Source: Alphaproteobacteria bacterium (GTDB taxonomy: Bacteria > Pseudomonadota > Alphaproteobacteria > DSM-16000 > Inquilinaceae). Taken from it: a DNA stretch of 46,632 bases. The stretch covers positions 1 through 46,632 of the forward strand of contig JANQSN010000031.1 of NCBI GenBank assembly GCA_028284045.1, written 5' to 3'. A program made the translations under genes and the position numbers. Shown in pieces: positions 23,573 through 32,370 of this stretch. Numbering within the stretch: the stretch's first letter is position 1; each line of letters starts with the position of its first letter. Below the pieces are notes generated by a model. The model ran no database searches, had not been told where the DNA came from, and saw nothing but the letters and a program-made list of their open reading frames with translations.

Positions 23573-23753
23573 TATTGCCGTGTTCCGCGGCCGACATTTC
23601 AGCATCCACGGTGTCGACGAGCTGGCGTGTGATTCTTTGATTCTCGATATTCGTATTGCCATAAACGAAACTACGCCTCTGACGCGCGAACTGCTCTTCT
23701 GTCATCTGGATATCGCGCGTTTTTCTGATCAATTCTTCGAGCTTCTTGTTCAT
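23565..23753 (-). CDS. VbhA-like antitoxin of the Fic module
   Basis: 62 residues, helical and charged, MNKKLEELIRKTRDIQMTEE onward, with FVYGNTNIENQRIT at 29-42. Glu37-Asn38 fits the inhibitory E-[G/N] pair of class I antitoxins, but the Ser/Thr normally four residues before Glu is Asn here (Thr is at -3). A strong GGAGGG precedes the ATG by eight bases. It overlaps the Fic gene by eight bases, antitoxin first, the usual order for such pairs. It is small enough to be missed by automatic annotation. Confidence 0.8.
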   Translation of the reverse strand: MNKKLEELIRKTRDIQMTEEQFARQRRSFVYGNTNIENQRITRQLVDTVDAEMSAAEHGNND

Positions 23754-23827
23754 TTCTCAATCCCTCCGGAATTACTCCAAGAATCCTAGCCAAAGCCGAC
23801 CGCGGCTTCAAGCACGCCGCCGCGCCC

Positions 23828-25279
23828 CTATCCCAGCCGGGCCAGCAGGCGGACGATGCGGCGGGTGCCGTCGGAGAACAGGCGGTCGGTGAAGTAGCTG
23901 CCGGCGGCGCGCTTGGTCACCTCGCTGAAGGTCGGATAGGGGGCGATCAGCGTCGCCAGATCACCGATCTTCAGTCTCTTGTGGATCGCCAGCCCCCAGG
24001 GCAGCACCAGCTCGCCCGCGCTCGGGCTGACGATGCTGGCGCCCAGCACGCGCCCCTTGCGGTCCAGCATGGCCTTGATCCGGCCTTCGGTCCGGCGCTC
24101 CGCCTGAGCGCGGTCGTTCTCCGCGAACGACCAGCCGACGGTGCGCACGCCGTCGCCGAAGCGCTCGCGCGCCGCCGCCTCGGTCAAGCCGACCTGGGCA
24201 AGTTCCGGATCGGTGTAGGTGACCCAGGGCAGCGCCCGGTAGTCGACCTTGGCCGGCAGGCGGAACAGCGCGTTCTTCACCACCACGCTGGCGTGGTAGC
24301 CGGCAACATGGGTGAATTGCGGTCCGCCGGCCACGTCGCCGATGGCATAGGCGCGCCGATTGGTGGTCCGCAGGCCGCCGTCGACCTGGATGCCGCCGCG
24401 GTCGTAGGCGATGCCGGCGCGTTCGAGATCCAGGACGTCGACATTCGGCGACCGGCCCGCTGCGATCAGAAGATGCGAGCCCTCGATGACGCGCTTGCCG
24501 CCGTCGCCGACCAGCACCAGGCGGACGCCGGCGTCGTCCGCGCCACCCGGCTCGATCCGCGAGACCGAGGCGTCCTCGACGATCGCCACCCCTTCCGCGG
24601 CGAGGCGCTCGCGCAGCACCGCCACCAGATCGGCGTCGTCGCGCGGCAGGATGCGAAAGCGCTCCACCACCGTGACCCGGCTGCCCAGCCGGCGATGCGC
24701 CTGCGCCATCTCCAGGCCGATCGGCCCGCCGCCCAGCACCACCAGATGGTCCGGCCGGGTGCGGTTCTCGAAGATCGTCTCGTTGGTGAACAGGGGCACG
24801 TCGCCGATCCCCGGCACCGGCGGGATCGCGGCGCGCGAGCCGGTGGCGATCACGAAGCGCCGCGGCGTGACCCGCGCCTCGCTGCCGTCGTTCAGCGCGA
24901 CATGGACCGTCCGGGCATCGGCGAACCGGGCATGGCCGGACAGCACCGTCACCCCCAGCCCCTCGAAGCGCTCGACACTGTCATGCGGGGCGATCGCCCC
25001 GATCACGCCGTGCACATGGGCGTTGACGGCGGCGAAATCGACCGGCGGCTCGGCGGTCTCGATGCCGAACGGCGCCGACGCCCGCCACGCCTCGGCATGA
25101 TGGGCGGCCGCCAGCAGCGCCTTCGACGGCACGCAGCCGGTGTTGAGGCAGTCGCCGCCCATCGCGCCCTTTTCGATCAGCACCGTGGACGCGCCCATCT
25201 GGCTGGCGCCCGCGGCCACCGACAGGCCGGCGGAGCCGGCGCCGATCACGCACAGATCGGGTTGCAGGGAACGCACCAT
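23828..25279 (-). CDS. MerA-like FAD/NAD(P) disulfide oxidoreductase
   Basis: 483-residue pyridine nucleotide-disulfide oxidoreductase. The FAD motif GAGSAGLSVA is near the N-terminus, the redox-active disulfide is GGDCLNTGCVPSK, and the NAD(P) motif is VVLGGGPIGLEMA. The dimerization domain is at the C-terminus with WVTYTDPELAQVGLTE. Overall it resembles mercuric reductase-like proteins, but there is no N-terminal MerA metal domain and no C-terminal Cys pair, so mercury reduction is unlikely. A start at 25279 (ATG) is preferred to a TTG at 25285. Forms a two-gene unit with the TVP38 protein upstream, a pairing often seen. Confidence 0.88.
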   Translation of the reverse strand: MVRSLQPDLCVIGAGSAGLSVAAGASQMGASTVLIEKGAMGGDCLNTGCVPSKALLAAAHHAEAWRASAPFGIETAEPPVDFAAVNAHVHGVIGAIAPHDSVERFEGLGVTVLSGHARFADARTVHVALNDGSEARVTPRRFVIATGSRAAIPPVPGIGDVPLFTNETIFENRTRPDHLVVLGGGPIGLEMAQAHRRLGSRVTVVERFRILPRDDADLVAVLRERLAAEGVAIVEDASVSRIEPGGADDAGVRLVLVGDGGKRVIEGSHLLIAAGRSPNVDVLDLERAGIAYDRGGIQVDGGLRTTNRRAYAIGDVAGGPQFTHVAGYHASVVVKNALFRLPAKVDYRALPWVTYTDPELAQVGLTEAAARERFGDGVRTVGWSFAENDRAQAERRTEGRIKAMLDRKGRVLGASIVSPSAGELVLPWGLAIHKRLKIGDLATLIAPYPTFSEVTKRAAGSYFTDRLFSDGTRRIVRLLARLG

Positions 25280-25324
25280 CGCCAATTACCGGATTGTGGA
25301 AGGGGAAGCCGTCGGCGCCGCCGC

Positions 25325-26119
25325 TCAGGCCGGCCCGTCGGCCGCGCGACGGGCGCGGAGCTGTTTGTAGACCACCGGCACCAGCGACAGGATCGCAAGG
25401 CCGATCAACGGCAACAGGATCTCCGGCTGGAAGATGATCGCGAGATCCGGGTCCTGGCCCATGTCCAGCGTCGCCCCGAGGCCGTTGCCGACGGCGGTGT
25501 AGACCACGGTGCCGGGAATGATGCCGACCAGCGTGGTCAGCGTGTAGGTGGTCAAGGACACGCCCAGGAACGCCGGCACGATGTTGAGCAGCCAGAACGG
25601 TACCAGCGGGATCAGCCGCAGCGTCAAGAGATAGCTGGCGGCATTCTCGCGGAACCCGCCTTCCAGCCGGCGCACCCAGCCGCCGGCCCGGCGCCGCAGC
25701 GTCTCCCCCAGCGCCGAGCGCGCCGCCAGGAAGATGGTGACGGCGCCCAAGGTCGCGCCGGCCACCACCAGCACCGACCCCCACACCACGCCGAACAGGA
25801 AGCCGCCGGCCAGCGTCAGCAGCACGCCGCCGGGCAACGAGATCGCCACCATCACCGCATAGACGACCAGGAAGCCGAGACCGCTGACCAACGCGTTCTC
25901 CGCCACCAGCGCATCCAGCATGTCACGGTGCTGGCGCAGCATCTCCAGGCTGACGAAACGGTCGAGGTCGAGCGCGAACACCAGACCCAGTGCCGCCACC
26001 AGCACCGCCAGCGGTGCCCAGCGCCGCAGCGTCCCGCGGCGCGGCTGGCCGTCTTCGGCGTCCGGTTCGCCGGCGGGCCGATGATCGCGCGCATCGGGGT
26101 CGGGTCGGTGGAGGGACAT
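25325..26119 (-). CDS. TVP38/TMEM64 (DedA-superfamily) membrane protein
   Basis: 264 residues from the ATG at 26119. After a hydrophilic N-terminus come the VTT-domain features: VAISLPGGVLLTLAGGFLFG, then RLIPLVPFWLLNIVPAFLGVSLTTY and a GTVVYTAVGNGLG turn, which form the re-entrant helices of this superfamily. Members are thought to move lipids or ions, but most bacterial ones have no proven substrate. It is 45 bases upstream of the flavoprotein gene and probably co-transcribed with it. Confidence 0.87.
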   Translation of the reverse strand: MSLHRPDPDARDHRPAGEPDAEDGQPRRGTLRRWAPLAVLVAALGLVFALDLDRFVSLEMLRQHRDMLDALVAENALVSGLGFLVVYAVMVAISLPGGVLLTLAGGFLFGVVWGSVLVVAGATLGAVTIFLAARSALGETLRRRAGGWVRRLEGGFRENAASYLLTLRLIPLVPFWLLNIVPAFLGVSLTTYTLTTLVGIIPGTVVYTAVGNGLGATLDMGQDPDLAIIFQPEILLPLIGLAILSLVPVVYKQLRARRAADGPA

Positions 26120-26363
26120 GGACGGGCGCTCTTCAACGGCAAAGGGGGACAGGGTGACCTGCGACAAGCAGAACCGGCGCCGCCGATCCCGCGCGCGCCC
26201 ACCGCCGATCAGTACGGCACCTTGGACGCCATGGATCGGGCGCGGGTTTCAGCCTGGCCTTGCGGGCCGGCCTCAAGGCGTTGTCGCCGACGACCCTAGC
26301 GGCCCCGTTCCTCCCTTCCCACTCACCTTTGGGTGAGCCGGCGGTGTTCGGGGCCGGCCCCGG

Positions 26364-27149
26364 TCACACGTGCTGGCCGCCGTTGATGTGGATCTCCGCC
26401 CCGCTGACATAGCTGCCGACCTCGGTGGCCAGCGCGTAGATCACCGAGGCGACCTCGGCCGGCTCGCCCAGCCGACGCATCGGGATCTCCCGCTCCACCA
26501 GCTCCGCGGTGCCGGGCGACAGGATCGCGGTGTCGATCTCCCCGGGCGCGATGGCGTTCACGCGAATGCCGTAGGGACCGAGATCGTTCGCCATCTCTCG
26601 CGTCAGCGCCGCCAGCGCCGCCTTCGACGTCGCGTAGGCCGCACCGGCGAAGGGGTGGACCCGCCCGCCGGCGATCGAGGTGACGTTGATGATCGACCCG
26701 TGTCCGGTGCGCAGCTCCTCCATCAGCCCGCGCGCCAGCAGCAAGGGCGCGTAGAAGTTGATGGTCATCACCTCCTGCCATTGGGTCAGGCTGGTGTTGA
26801 GCGTGCTGAGCCGGCCGCCGTCCTTGCCCTTGGGCGAGATCCCGGCATTGTTGACCAGCGCCGTCAACGGCCGGCCGGCCAGCTTGCGCCGCAGCGTCGC
26901 CAACCCCTCCGCCAAGGCCACCAGATCCGACAGGTCGATCTCGACATGGTTGTCGCTGCCGTGCTCCCACGGACACGCCTTGTCGAAAGTCTGGCGCGAA
27001 ATCGTGATGACGCGCCAGCCGGCATTGTGGAAGTGCTTGACGGTGGCGTGGCCGATCCCGCGGCTCGCGCCGGTGATGATCAGGGTCCGATCACTGTCGT
27101 CGGGGACCGGTTCCAGCCGGGCGCCGGTGATCGGGCAGACCTGGTCCAT
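26364..27149 (-). CDS. Short-chain dehydrogenase/reductase (SDR)
   Basis: 261 residues of the classical SDR type. TGASRGIG (26-33) binds NAD(P), NNAG is at 100-103, and the catalytic Ser158 (NVTSIAG), Tyr172 and Lys176 (YATSK) are all in place. It differs from a plain SDR in an N-terminal stretch MDQVCPITGARLEPVPDDSD before the first strand. A good Shine-Dalgarno (CAGGAGA) stands before the ATG at 27149. The substrate cannot be predicted. The nearest genes do not belong to one pathway. The 244 bases on its 3' side, before the TVP38 gene, hold a small CTCACC/GGTGAG hairpin and nothing else recognised. Confidence 0.88.
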   Translation of the reverse strand: MDQVCPITGARLEPVPDDSDRTLIITGASRGIGHATVKHFHNAGWRVITISRQTFDKACPWEHGSDNHVEIDLSDLVALAEGLATLRRKLAGRPLTALVNNAGISPKGKDGGRLSTLNTSLTQWQEVMTINFYAPLLLARGLMEELRTGHGSIINVTSIAGGRVHPFAGAAYATSKAALAALTREMANDLGPYGIRVNAIAPGEIDTAILSPGTAELVEREIPMRRLGEPAEVASVIYALATEVGSYVSGAEIHINGGQHV

Positions 27150-27395
27150 GATGCGTTCTCCTGCCCCTGCATCTGATCGTGCATCGGGCGGATGCCGGCG
27201 CTGGGGCGCAATCGCCCTTGCCACCCTTCGATCTTGCCTGAAGCGGGCGGCAAAGGGCATCCCCCTTATCGGGGATGGCAGCGTCGCGGACGGGGCGGCG
27301 CAGCCGGCGTGCCCGATGCGCGATGCTCGCCTCACCACCGGCGCGTCGCCTATGATGTCGGCGATGATCGTCAGGCCGCTGCACAGGACCCGCCG

Positions 27396-27797
27396 ATGAC
27401 CCGCGGATGCCGGGCCGACGCGCCGGCCGCCCGGCGAGGCTCTTGGTGGGCGGTGGCCGCGGTGGCCACGCTGGCCACCCTGCCCATCCTGGCCGGCTGC
27501 GGGCCGGCGCCGGTCGAAAGCTTCGGCCCCGCCCCGTCGGCCACCGGCGAGGCATCCTATTGGGTGGAGGGCTATACGCGTCCCGGCCAGATCACCAGCG
27601 ACTACGGGGAAGGCTACGCGGAGTCCTTCGCCCGCCAGATCTGCCCGGGCGCCTTCGTGGTAGAGCGGGTGGACACCCGCCCCGTCCGCAACGCCTTCGA
27701 CGCGTTCCTCTACTGGCAGGCCCTGGTGACCTGTCGCGACGGCCCCGCCGATACGGATCAGCCGCCCGGTCCAACGCCTCTGGCCCCCGATGGGTAG
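27396..27797 (+). CDS. Small lipoprotein of unknown function
   Basis: 133 residues. A basic start, a hydrophobic stretch (WWAVAAVATLATLPILAGC) and the lipobox LAGC predict lipidation at about Cys35. The mature part contains WVEGYTRPGQITSDYGEGYAESFARQICPG and FDAFLYWQALVTC, with two Cys that could pair. No family was recognised. Divergent from the SDR and followed by a GC-rich hairpin repeat, then the EamA transporter. Confidence 0.7.
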   Translation: MTRGCRADAPAARRGSWWAVAAVATLATLPILAGCGPAPVESFGPAPSATGEASYWVEGYTRPGQITSDYGEGYAESFARQICPGAFVVERVDTRPVRNAFDAFLYWQALVTCRDGPADTDQPPGPTPLAPDG

Positions 27798-27819
27798 GAC
27801 CTATCGGCCTTCAGGACTT

Positions 27820-27842
27820 CCCTCCCCCTCGATGGGGGAGGG
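27820..27842. repeat. GC-rich hairpin repeat, third copy
   Basis: Same hairpin as in the pair at 4204-4331: CCCTCCCC, centre CTCGAT, GGGGGAGGG. Here it is single and lacks the following GGGTGGGGGTGA part. It sits 23 bases after the lipoprotein stop, so it could act as a transcript end. Confidence 0.8.
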
Positions 27843-27963
27843 CTTAAACGGGCGGCGACTGATGTCGATTCTGGCTAGGGTCCGTTGCGCCCTTGGTGAC
27901 TCCGCCCCTGCCCGCTGCCCCGTCCGGCCTCCGGCGAAAGCGCCCTGAGAGATCCCGCCCGCG

Positions 27964-28899
27964 ATGACCGCCAACAGCCCGCCGGTGCCCGGCGTGGCCG
28001 ACAGACCGCTTGTCGGCATCGGGCTCTACAACCTCTCCTTCGTCTTCCTGGTGGCGATGGACATCGTCATCAAGCTGCTGGTGGACGCCTACCCGGTGGG
28101 CCAGCTCGTCTTCGCGCGCTCAGTGTTCGGCCTGTTGCCGATCCTGCTGGTGGCTCGGCTCGGCGACCGCCGGATGAGCGCGCTGAAGGCGCGGAACCCG
28201 GGCCGGCTGGTGGTGCGCGGCCTCTGCCATGCCGGGGCGCTGGGCTTCTTCTTCTACGCGCTCGGCCGGCTGCCGCTGGCCGATGCCTATGCGCTGGCCT
28301 TCACCGCGCCCTTGTTCGTCACCGCCTTGTCGATGCCGGTACTGGGCGAGCGGGTGGGCCTGCGCCGCTGGGCGGCGGTGGTGATCGGCTTCGGCGGCAT
28401 CCTGGTGATGCTGCGACCGGGCGGGTCGGGGGAGCCGCTGCCGGCGGACGGGGTCGCCGCGGTGATCTTCGCCGCCTTCTGCTTCGCGCTGATGGCGGTG
28501 TTGACGCGCAAGCTGGCACGCGAGGAAACCAACGAGGCGATCGTGATGGTCTCCACCCTGACGGTCGGCGCGCTGGCGCTGGCGACGCTGCCCTTCGGCT
28601 TCGTGCTGCCAACTTCCATCTGGGACGCGGTCGGCTTGGTGGCGATCGGGCTGTTGGGCAGCACCGGGTTCCTGCTGCTGACCCAGGCCTTCCGCCGCGC
28701 GCCGGTCGCGGTGCTGGCGCCGTTCGAGTACACCACGATGATCTATGCCGTGGTGTTCGGGTTCCTGATCTGGGGCGACGTGCCCGACGCCGCCCTCTTG
28801 GCCGGGGCGGCCATCGTCATCGGCTGCGGCCTCTACATCCTGCACCGCGAGCGGATTGCCGCCCGGCGGGCGGCCCGCGGGATGTCAGTGCCGTCTTGA
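27964..28899 (+). CDS. EamA/DMT-family transporter
   Basis: 311 residues with ten membrane helices in two EamA halves. The family features are LVFARSVFGLLPILLVAR in the first half, ALGRLPLADAYALAFTAPLFVTALS before the junction, GERVGLRRWAAVVIGFGGILVML, and in the second half AFRRAPVAVLAPFEYTTMIYAVVFGFLIWGD. DMT exporters move small metabolites; substrate unknown. The GTG/ATG choice is ATG at 27964. Convergent with the DUF2934 gene after it. Confidence 0.9.
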   Translation: MTANSPPVPGVADRPLVGIGLYNLSFVFLVAMDIVIKLLVDAYPVGQLVFARSVFGLLPILLVARLGDRRMSALKARNPGRLVVRGLCHAGALGFFFYALGRLPLADAYALAFTAPLFVTALSMPVLGERVGLRRWAAVVIGFGGILVMLRPGGSGEPLPADGVAAVIFAAFCFALMAVLTRKLAREETNEAIVMVSTLTVGALALATLPFGFVLPTSIWDAVGLVAIGLLGSTGFLLLTQAFRRAPVAVLAPFEYTTMIYAVVFGFLIWGDVPDAALLAGAAIVIGCGLYILHRERIAARRAARGMSVPS

Positions 28900-28937
28900 G
28901 AGGGCCGAGGCCGGCCGGAGCATGCCCCGGCGGCGGA

Positions 28938-29264
28938 CTACTCCGCCTTCTTGCGGGTGGTGCGCGTCGTCTTGGCGGCGGTCTTCGGTGCGGCCGCCTT
29001 GGTCGTCTTGGCCGCGGCGGCCTTCGGCTTCGCCTCGCCGGTGGCGGCCCCCGTGGCAGCCTTCGTGGTGCGCCGTGCGCGCGGCTTGGCCGCCGGCGCA
29101 TCCAGGCCGGCCACGCCTTCCACCGAACCGCCGGCCGCGGCGGCTTCGGCGGCCAACTCTTCCACCGCCTGCTGCCAGTGTTCGTCGTGCCGCCCGTCCG
29201 GCTGTCCTTCGCGCTGCCAGATGTGATAGGCGCGCTCGCGGATGGCCTCGTCCGTCATGGTCAT
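28938..29264 (-). CDS. DUF2934 protein with Lys/Ala-rich histone-H1-like tail
   Basis: 108 residues in two parts. Residues about 1-30 match the DUF2934 pattern: DEAIRERAYHIWQREGQPDG. Residues about 60-108 are almost only Ala, Lys, Thr, Arg and Pro (KPRARRTTKAATGAATGEAK and more), resembling bacterial histone H1-like tails, which bind nucleic acid. An AGAGGA motif precedes the ATG at 29264; a second ATG is two codons later. Stand-alone gene, divergent from nothing nearby. DNA binding is an inference from composition. Confidence 0.8.
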   Translation of the reverse strand: MTMTDEAIRERAYHIWQREGQPDGRHDEHWQQAVEELAAEAAAAGGSVEGVAGLDAPAAKPRARRTTKAATGAATGEAKPKAAAAKTTKAAAPKTAAKTTRTTRKKAE

Positions 29265-29653
29265 CGCGTGGATCCTCTTCCTGATCGTCCGGGCGGTCTT
29301 GAGGTCACCCCCCGCCACTCCTGGTGTCCGTGAGCCGGCCGCCGCGCCCCGGCAGCCGACGCGCTTTGCCCGAGGCTCGGGCCGGACGGCTGACGACGAT
29401 CGCGACGACGCGAATGGGAGACCGGCGAGACACCCGCTGGACCGCGCGACCCGCCCCGGGCGCCGCCCGGGCAAGGCCGGCGCGCCCCTCTACGGGCTGC
29501 CGACAGAAAGCGGAGGAAACACGACGCGCGCCGCGAATTCAAGCAAGACGCGTGGGCAATCCATCGCCACGGCGACCGATTCGCGCGGGCCGGCACCGTC
29601 CCCGGCGACGCCCGACCGGTCGCCGGGATCGCGTTGCGCCGCCAAGAATCCGC
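29265..29653. other. Intergenic region without a recognised gene
   Basis: About 390 bases between the DUF2934 gene and the SH3-domain gene, both on the minus strand. Open frames run across it on both strands, but none shows a conserved start, ribosome site or domain. It is expected to hold the DUF2934 promoter. I see no repeat or strong hairpin. Confidence 0.5.
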
Positions 29654-30160
29654 CTAATCAACGATTTCGTCGGCGTAGACGCCCCACAACACGTGGCGCG
29701 GCAACCACCCGCGCAGGTCCGAAACCGCCACCAGGCACCGGTCGCCGGGGGTGCCCGCCACCGCCGGGCAGGCGATCAGCCGGCCGATGACGCCGGGTTC
29801 GACCCGGGCGACCAGCCGCGATTCGCCGTTGGGCCGCGCCCGCATCGCCGCCGCCTCGCCGCCGGCCACCCGAACCGTCCGCCGCCCGGTCAACAGCGAC
29901 TGGTGGATCCAGCCCTCCACGCCCTCCCAGTCCCGGACTTGGCGCCAGACGTCGAACTCGTCGACCACCTCCACCGGGATCTGCGGGCGCACCAGCACCC
30001 AGCGGATCGGATAGCGGCTGCCGGGGCCCGCACGCAGATTGGCCTCCGACGCCGCGACGGTGACGAAGCGCGGGACGGGCAGGCCGGTCTCCGCCCACGC
30101 GGCCGGGCCGGACGTGCCGACCAAACCCAGCAGAACGCAGATCAGAAAAAATCTTAGCAT
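29654..30160 (-). CDS. Secreted SH3-domain protein
   Basis: 168 residues with a signal peptide (MLRFFLICVLLGLVGTSGPA, cleavage likely after AWA). Residues about 34-95 form a bacterial SH3 domain: ASEANLRAGPGSRYPIRWVL and VWRQVRDWEGVEGWIHQSLL. A second, weaker SH3-like unit follows (MRARPNGESRLVARVEPGVIG to DLRGWLPRHVLWGV). Such proteins usually bind cell wall or periplasmic partners. It is divergent from the 2-hydroxyacid dehydrogenase gene with about 216 bases between them. Confidence 0.88.
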   Translation of the reverse strand: MLRFFLICVLLGLVGTSGPAAWAETGLPVPRFVTVAASEANLRAGPGSRYPIRWVLVRPQIPVEVVDEFDVWRQVRDWEGVEGWIHQSLLTGRRTVRVAGGEAAAMRARPNGESRLVARVEPGVIGRLIACPAVAGTPGDRCLVAVSDLRGWLPRHVLWGVYADEIVD

Positions 30161-30376
30161 CGCGCGTCACACCATTGAAAACGCGTAGCTTCACCAACCA
30201 TCAATAGGCCTGTCGGGGGGAGCGGATCAAGCCCGTCCTGGCCGTCCCATGGGCCTGCCCGCCACCCGATCGGCCGTGCTTTCGCTGGACAACGCAGCGC
30301 ACCCCTTGGTAATGCCGCGGCTCGTGAGCCGGGGACGCGTCCCGGAACCGACGCATCTTCCAGGAGGCGTTGTCCG

Positions 30377-31372
30377 ATGGCCGAGCGCAAACGGCCGCTG
30401 GTCGTCGTCACCCGCAAGCTGCCCGACGTCGTCGAGACCCGGATGATGGAGCTCTTCGACACGCGGCTCAGCCCGGGCGACGAACCGATGGACCGCGACC
30501 GGCTCATCGCCGCCGGGCGCGAGGCCGACGTGCTGGTCCCGACGGTCACCGACCGACTGGACGCCGGCATCGTCGACGCCATCGCCGAGGGCGGGCGCTG
30601 CCGGCTGTTCGCCAGCTTCGGCACCGGCGTCGACCATATCGACCTGGCCGCCACGCGCCGCCACGGCCTGGTGGTCACCAACACCCCCGGCGTCCTGACC
30701 GAAGACACCGCCGACATGACGATGGCGCTGATCCTGGCGACGGCGCGCCGGCTGGTGGAGGGGGAGCGCCTCGCCCGCTCCGGCAAGTGGACCGGCTGGG
30801 CGCCGACCTCGATGCTCGGCCAGCGGCTGTCGGGCAAGCGCCTCGGCATCGTCGGCATGGGCCGCATCGGCGCCGCCGTGGCGCGCCGCGCCCGCGGCTT
30901 CGGCATGTCGATCCACTACCACAACCGGCGCAGGGCGACGGCGGAGCTGGAGGACGAGCTGGAGGCGACCTATTGGGAGAGCCTCGACCAGATGCTCTCG
31001 CGCATGGACGTGATCTCCATCAACTGCCCGCACACCCCGGCGACCTTCCACCTCCTGTCGCCGCGGCGGCTGGCGCTGCTGCGGCGCGACGCGATCCTGG
31101 TCAACACCTCGCGCGGCGAGGTGGTGGACGAGACCGTGCTGACCCGCATGCTGGAACGCGGCGAACTGGCCGCCGCCGGGCTCGACGTGTTCGAGCACGA
31201 ACCGGCGATCAGCCCGAAGCTGTTGAAGCTGCCCAATGTCGTGCTGCTGCCGCATATGGGCTCGGCGACGCTGGAAGGACGGATCGACATGGGCCAGAAG
31301 GTGATCATGAACATCCGCTCCTTCGCCGACGGCCACACGCCGCCCGACAAGATCGTCGAGACGGAGTTTTGA
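30377..31372 (+). CDS. D-2-hydroxyacid dehydrogenase (glyoxylate/hydroxypyruvate reductase type)
   Basis: 331-residue NAD(P)-dependent enzyme. The Rossmann motif is GMGRIG (about 160-165), and the catalytic triad is Arg246 (VNTSRGEVVDE), Glu275 (FEHEP) and His293 (LLPHMGS). The N-terminal FASFGTGVDHIDL and TNTPGVLTEDTAD agree with the D-glycerate/glyoxylate reductase subgroup. AGGAGG stands nine bases before the ATG. The substrate within the subgroup is not decided. Followed by a methyltransferase gene 67 bases later. Confidence 0.9.
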   Translation: MAERKRPLVVVTRKLPDVVETRMMELFDTRLSPGDEPMDRDRLIAAGREADVLVPTVTDRLDAGIVDAIAEGGRCRLFASFGTGVDHIDLAATRRHGLVVTNTPGVLTEDTADMTMALILATARRLVEGERLARSGKWTGWAPTSMLGQRLSGKRLGIVGMGRIGAAVARRARGFGMSIHYHNRRRATAELEDELEATYWESLDQMLSRMDVISINCPHTPATFHLLSPRRLALLRRDAILVNTSRGEVVDETVLTRMLERGELAAAGLDVFEHEPAISPKLLKLPNVVLLPHMGSATLEGRIDMGQKVIMNIRSFADGHTPPDKIVETEF

Positions 31373-31439
31373 CCCCGCTGCCAGACGGTCCCCAAGCGGG
31401 GGCGCGGGCCGGCCACGGCAATCCCGATCGGACGATGCC

Positions 31440-31922
31440 ATGAGCCGGCTCGACAGCGTCATCCGCCGCCTTCAGGCGCAACGCGCCTGCATCGACTGGG
31501 CGGTCGGCGAGATCGCCGGGCGCCCCGGTCCGGTGCTGGAGCTGGGCCTCGGCAACGGGCGGACCTACGACCATCTGCGCGAGCATCTGCCGGACCGCGC
31601 CATCTATGTCTTCGAGCGGGAAGTGCGCGCCCATCCGGCCTCCATCCCGCCGGCGGACCATCTCTTCCTCGGCGACCTCGCCGACACCCTGCCCGCCGCG
31701 GACCTGCCGGCCCCGGCGGTGCTGGTGCACAGCGATATCGGTACCGGGGAGGCGGCGTCGAACCGCACGCTGGCGGCCCTGATCGCCCGCCATTTGCCGC
31801 GGCTGCTGGCACCCGGCGCGCTGCTCTTGTGCGACCAGGCGATGGCCAATCCGGCATGGCAGCGCCTGGCGGAGCCGGACGGCGTGGCGCGCGACCGCTA
31901 TTTCCTCTACCGCGCGCCATGA
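31440..31922 (+). CDS. Small class I SAM-dependent methyltransferase
   Basis: 160 residues. The SAM-binding motif I is VLELGLGNGRTYDHL (about 32-46), followed by IYVFEREVRAHP as strand 2 with its acidic residue. Later strands are LVHSDIGTGE and LLLCDQAM. The protein is short, lacking the extra substrate-recognition elements of many families, so its substrate is unknown. Its TGA overlaps the ATG of the GFA gene (ATGA), giving a coupled pair. Confidence 0.75.
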   Translation: MSRLDSVIRRLQAQRACIDWAVGEIAGRPGPVLELGLGNGRTYDHLREHLPDRAIYVFEREVRAHPASIPPADHLFLGDLADTLPAADLPAPAVLVHSDIGTGEAASNRTLAALIARHLPRLLAPGALLLCDQAMANPAWQRLAEPDGVARDRYFLYRAP

Positions 31923-32362
31923 CGGCCGCCCAACCCGGCGCCCCGCCAGCCGACGGCGCGCTGACCGGCGGCTGCCTGTGCGGCGCCGTGCGCTACCGCA
32001 TCACCCTGCCGCTGGTCGGGCGGGTCTCGCACTGCCATTGCACGATGTGCCGGCGGGCGGCGGGGGCCGTGGCGGTCACCTGGCTGACGGTCCGGCGCGC
32101 CGCCTTCCGCCTGACCGGCCGGCCGCTCACCGTCCATCGCTCCTCCGATCACGGCGAGCGCGGCTTCTGCGGGGTCTGCGGCAGCCCGGTGACCTTCTGG
32201 ACGCGCCAGGACAGCGACCTGATCGATGTCACCGTCGGCACGCTGGACCATCCCGACGCCCTGCCGGCGGAGGAACATATCTGGACCGGCTCGCGGCTGC
32301 CCTGGTTGCACCTGGACACCCATCTGCCGGACCGGCCGGCCGATACCGATGGCGGCGCCTGA
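31919..32362 (+). CDS. GFA-family zinc-binding protein
   Basis: 147 residues of the GFA (glutathione-dependent formaldehyde-activating enzyme-like) fold. Zinc-site Cys are in GGCLCGAVRY, SHCHCTMCRRAAG, and FCGVCGSPVTFW. The fold is well supported; activity is not, since most members are not proven formaldehyde enzymes. It is translationally coupled to the methyltransferase before it. The stop is 8 bases before the palindromic repeat at 32371. Confidence 0.88.
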   Translation: MTAAQPGAPPADGALTGGCLCGAVRYRITLPLVGRVSHCHCTMCRRAAGAVAVTWLTVRRAAFRLTGRPLTVHRSSDHGERGFCGVCGSPVTFWTRQDSDLIDVTVGTLDHPDALPAEEHIWTGSRLPWLHLDTHLPDRPADTDGGA

Positions 32363-32370
32363 CGGCGCTT

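Noticed and set aside
23573..23662. Longer start for the Fic gene
   Set aside because: These codons overlap the antitoxin frame; the ATG at 23572 gives the conserved chain and the usual coupling.
23828..25279. Mercuric reductase (merA) for the flavoprotein
   Set aside because: The disulfide motif fits the superfamily, but the MerA metal-binding N-terminus and C-terminal Cys pair are missing and there are no other mer genes.
23981..26299. Plus-strand frame of 772 codons
   Set aside because: Antisense to the flavoprotein and TVP38 genes, which have full motifs.
26322..26337. CTCACC/GGTGAG hairpin between the SDR and TVP38 genes, as a terminator
   Set aside because: The stem is only six pairs with no T-run on the relevant strand; too weak to list as a feature.
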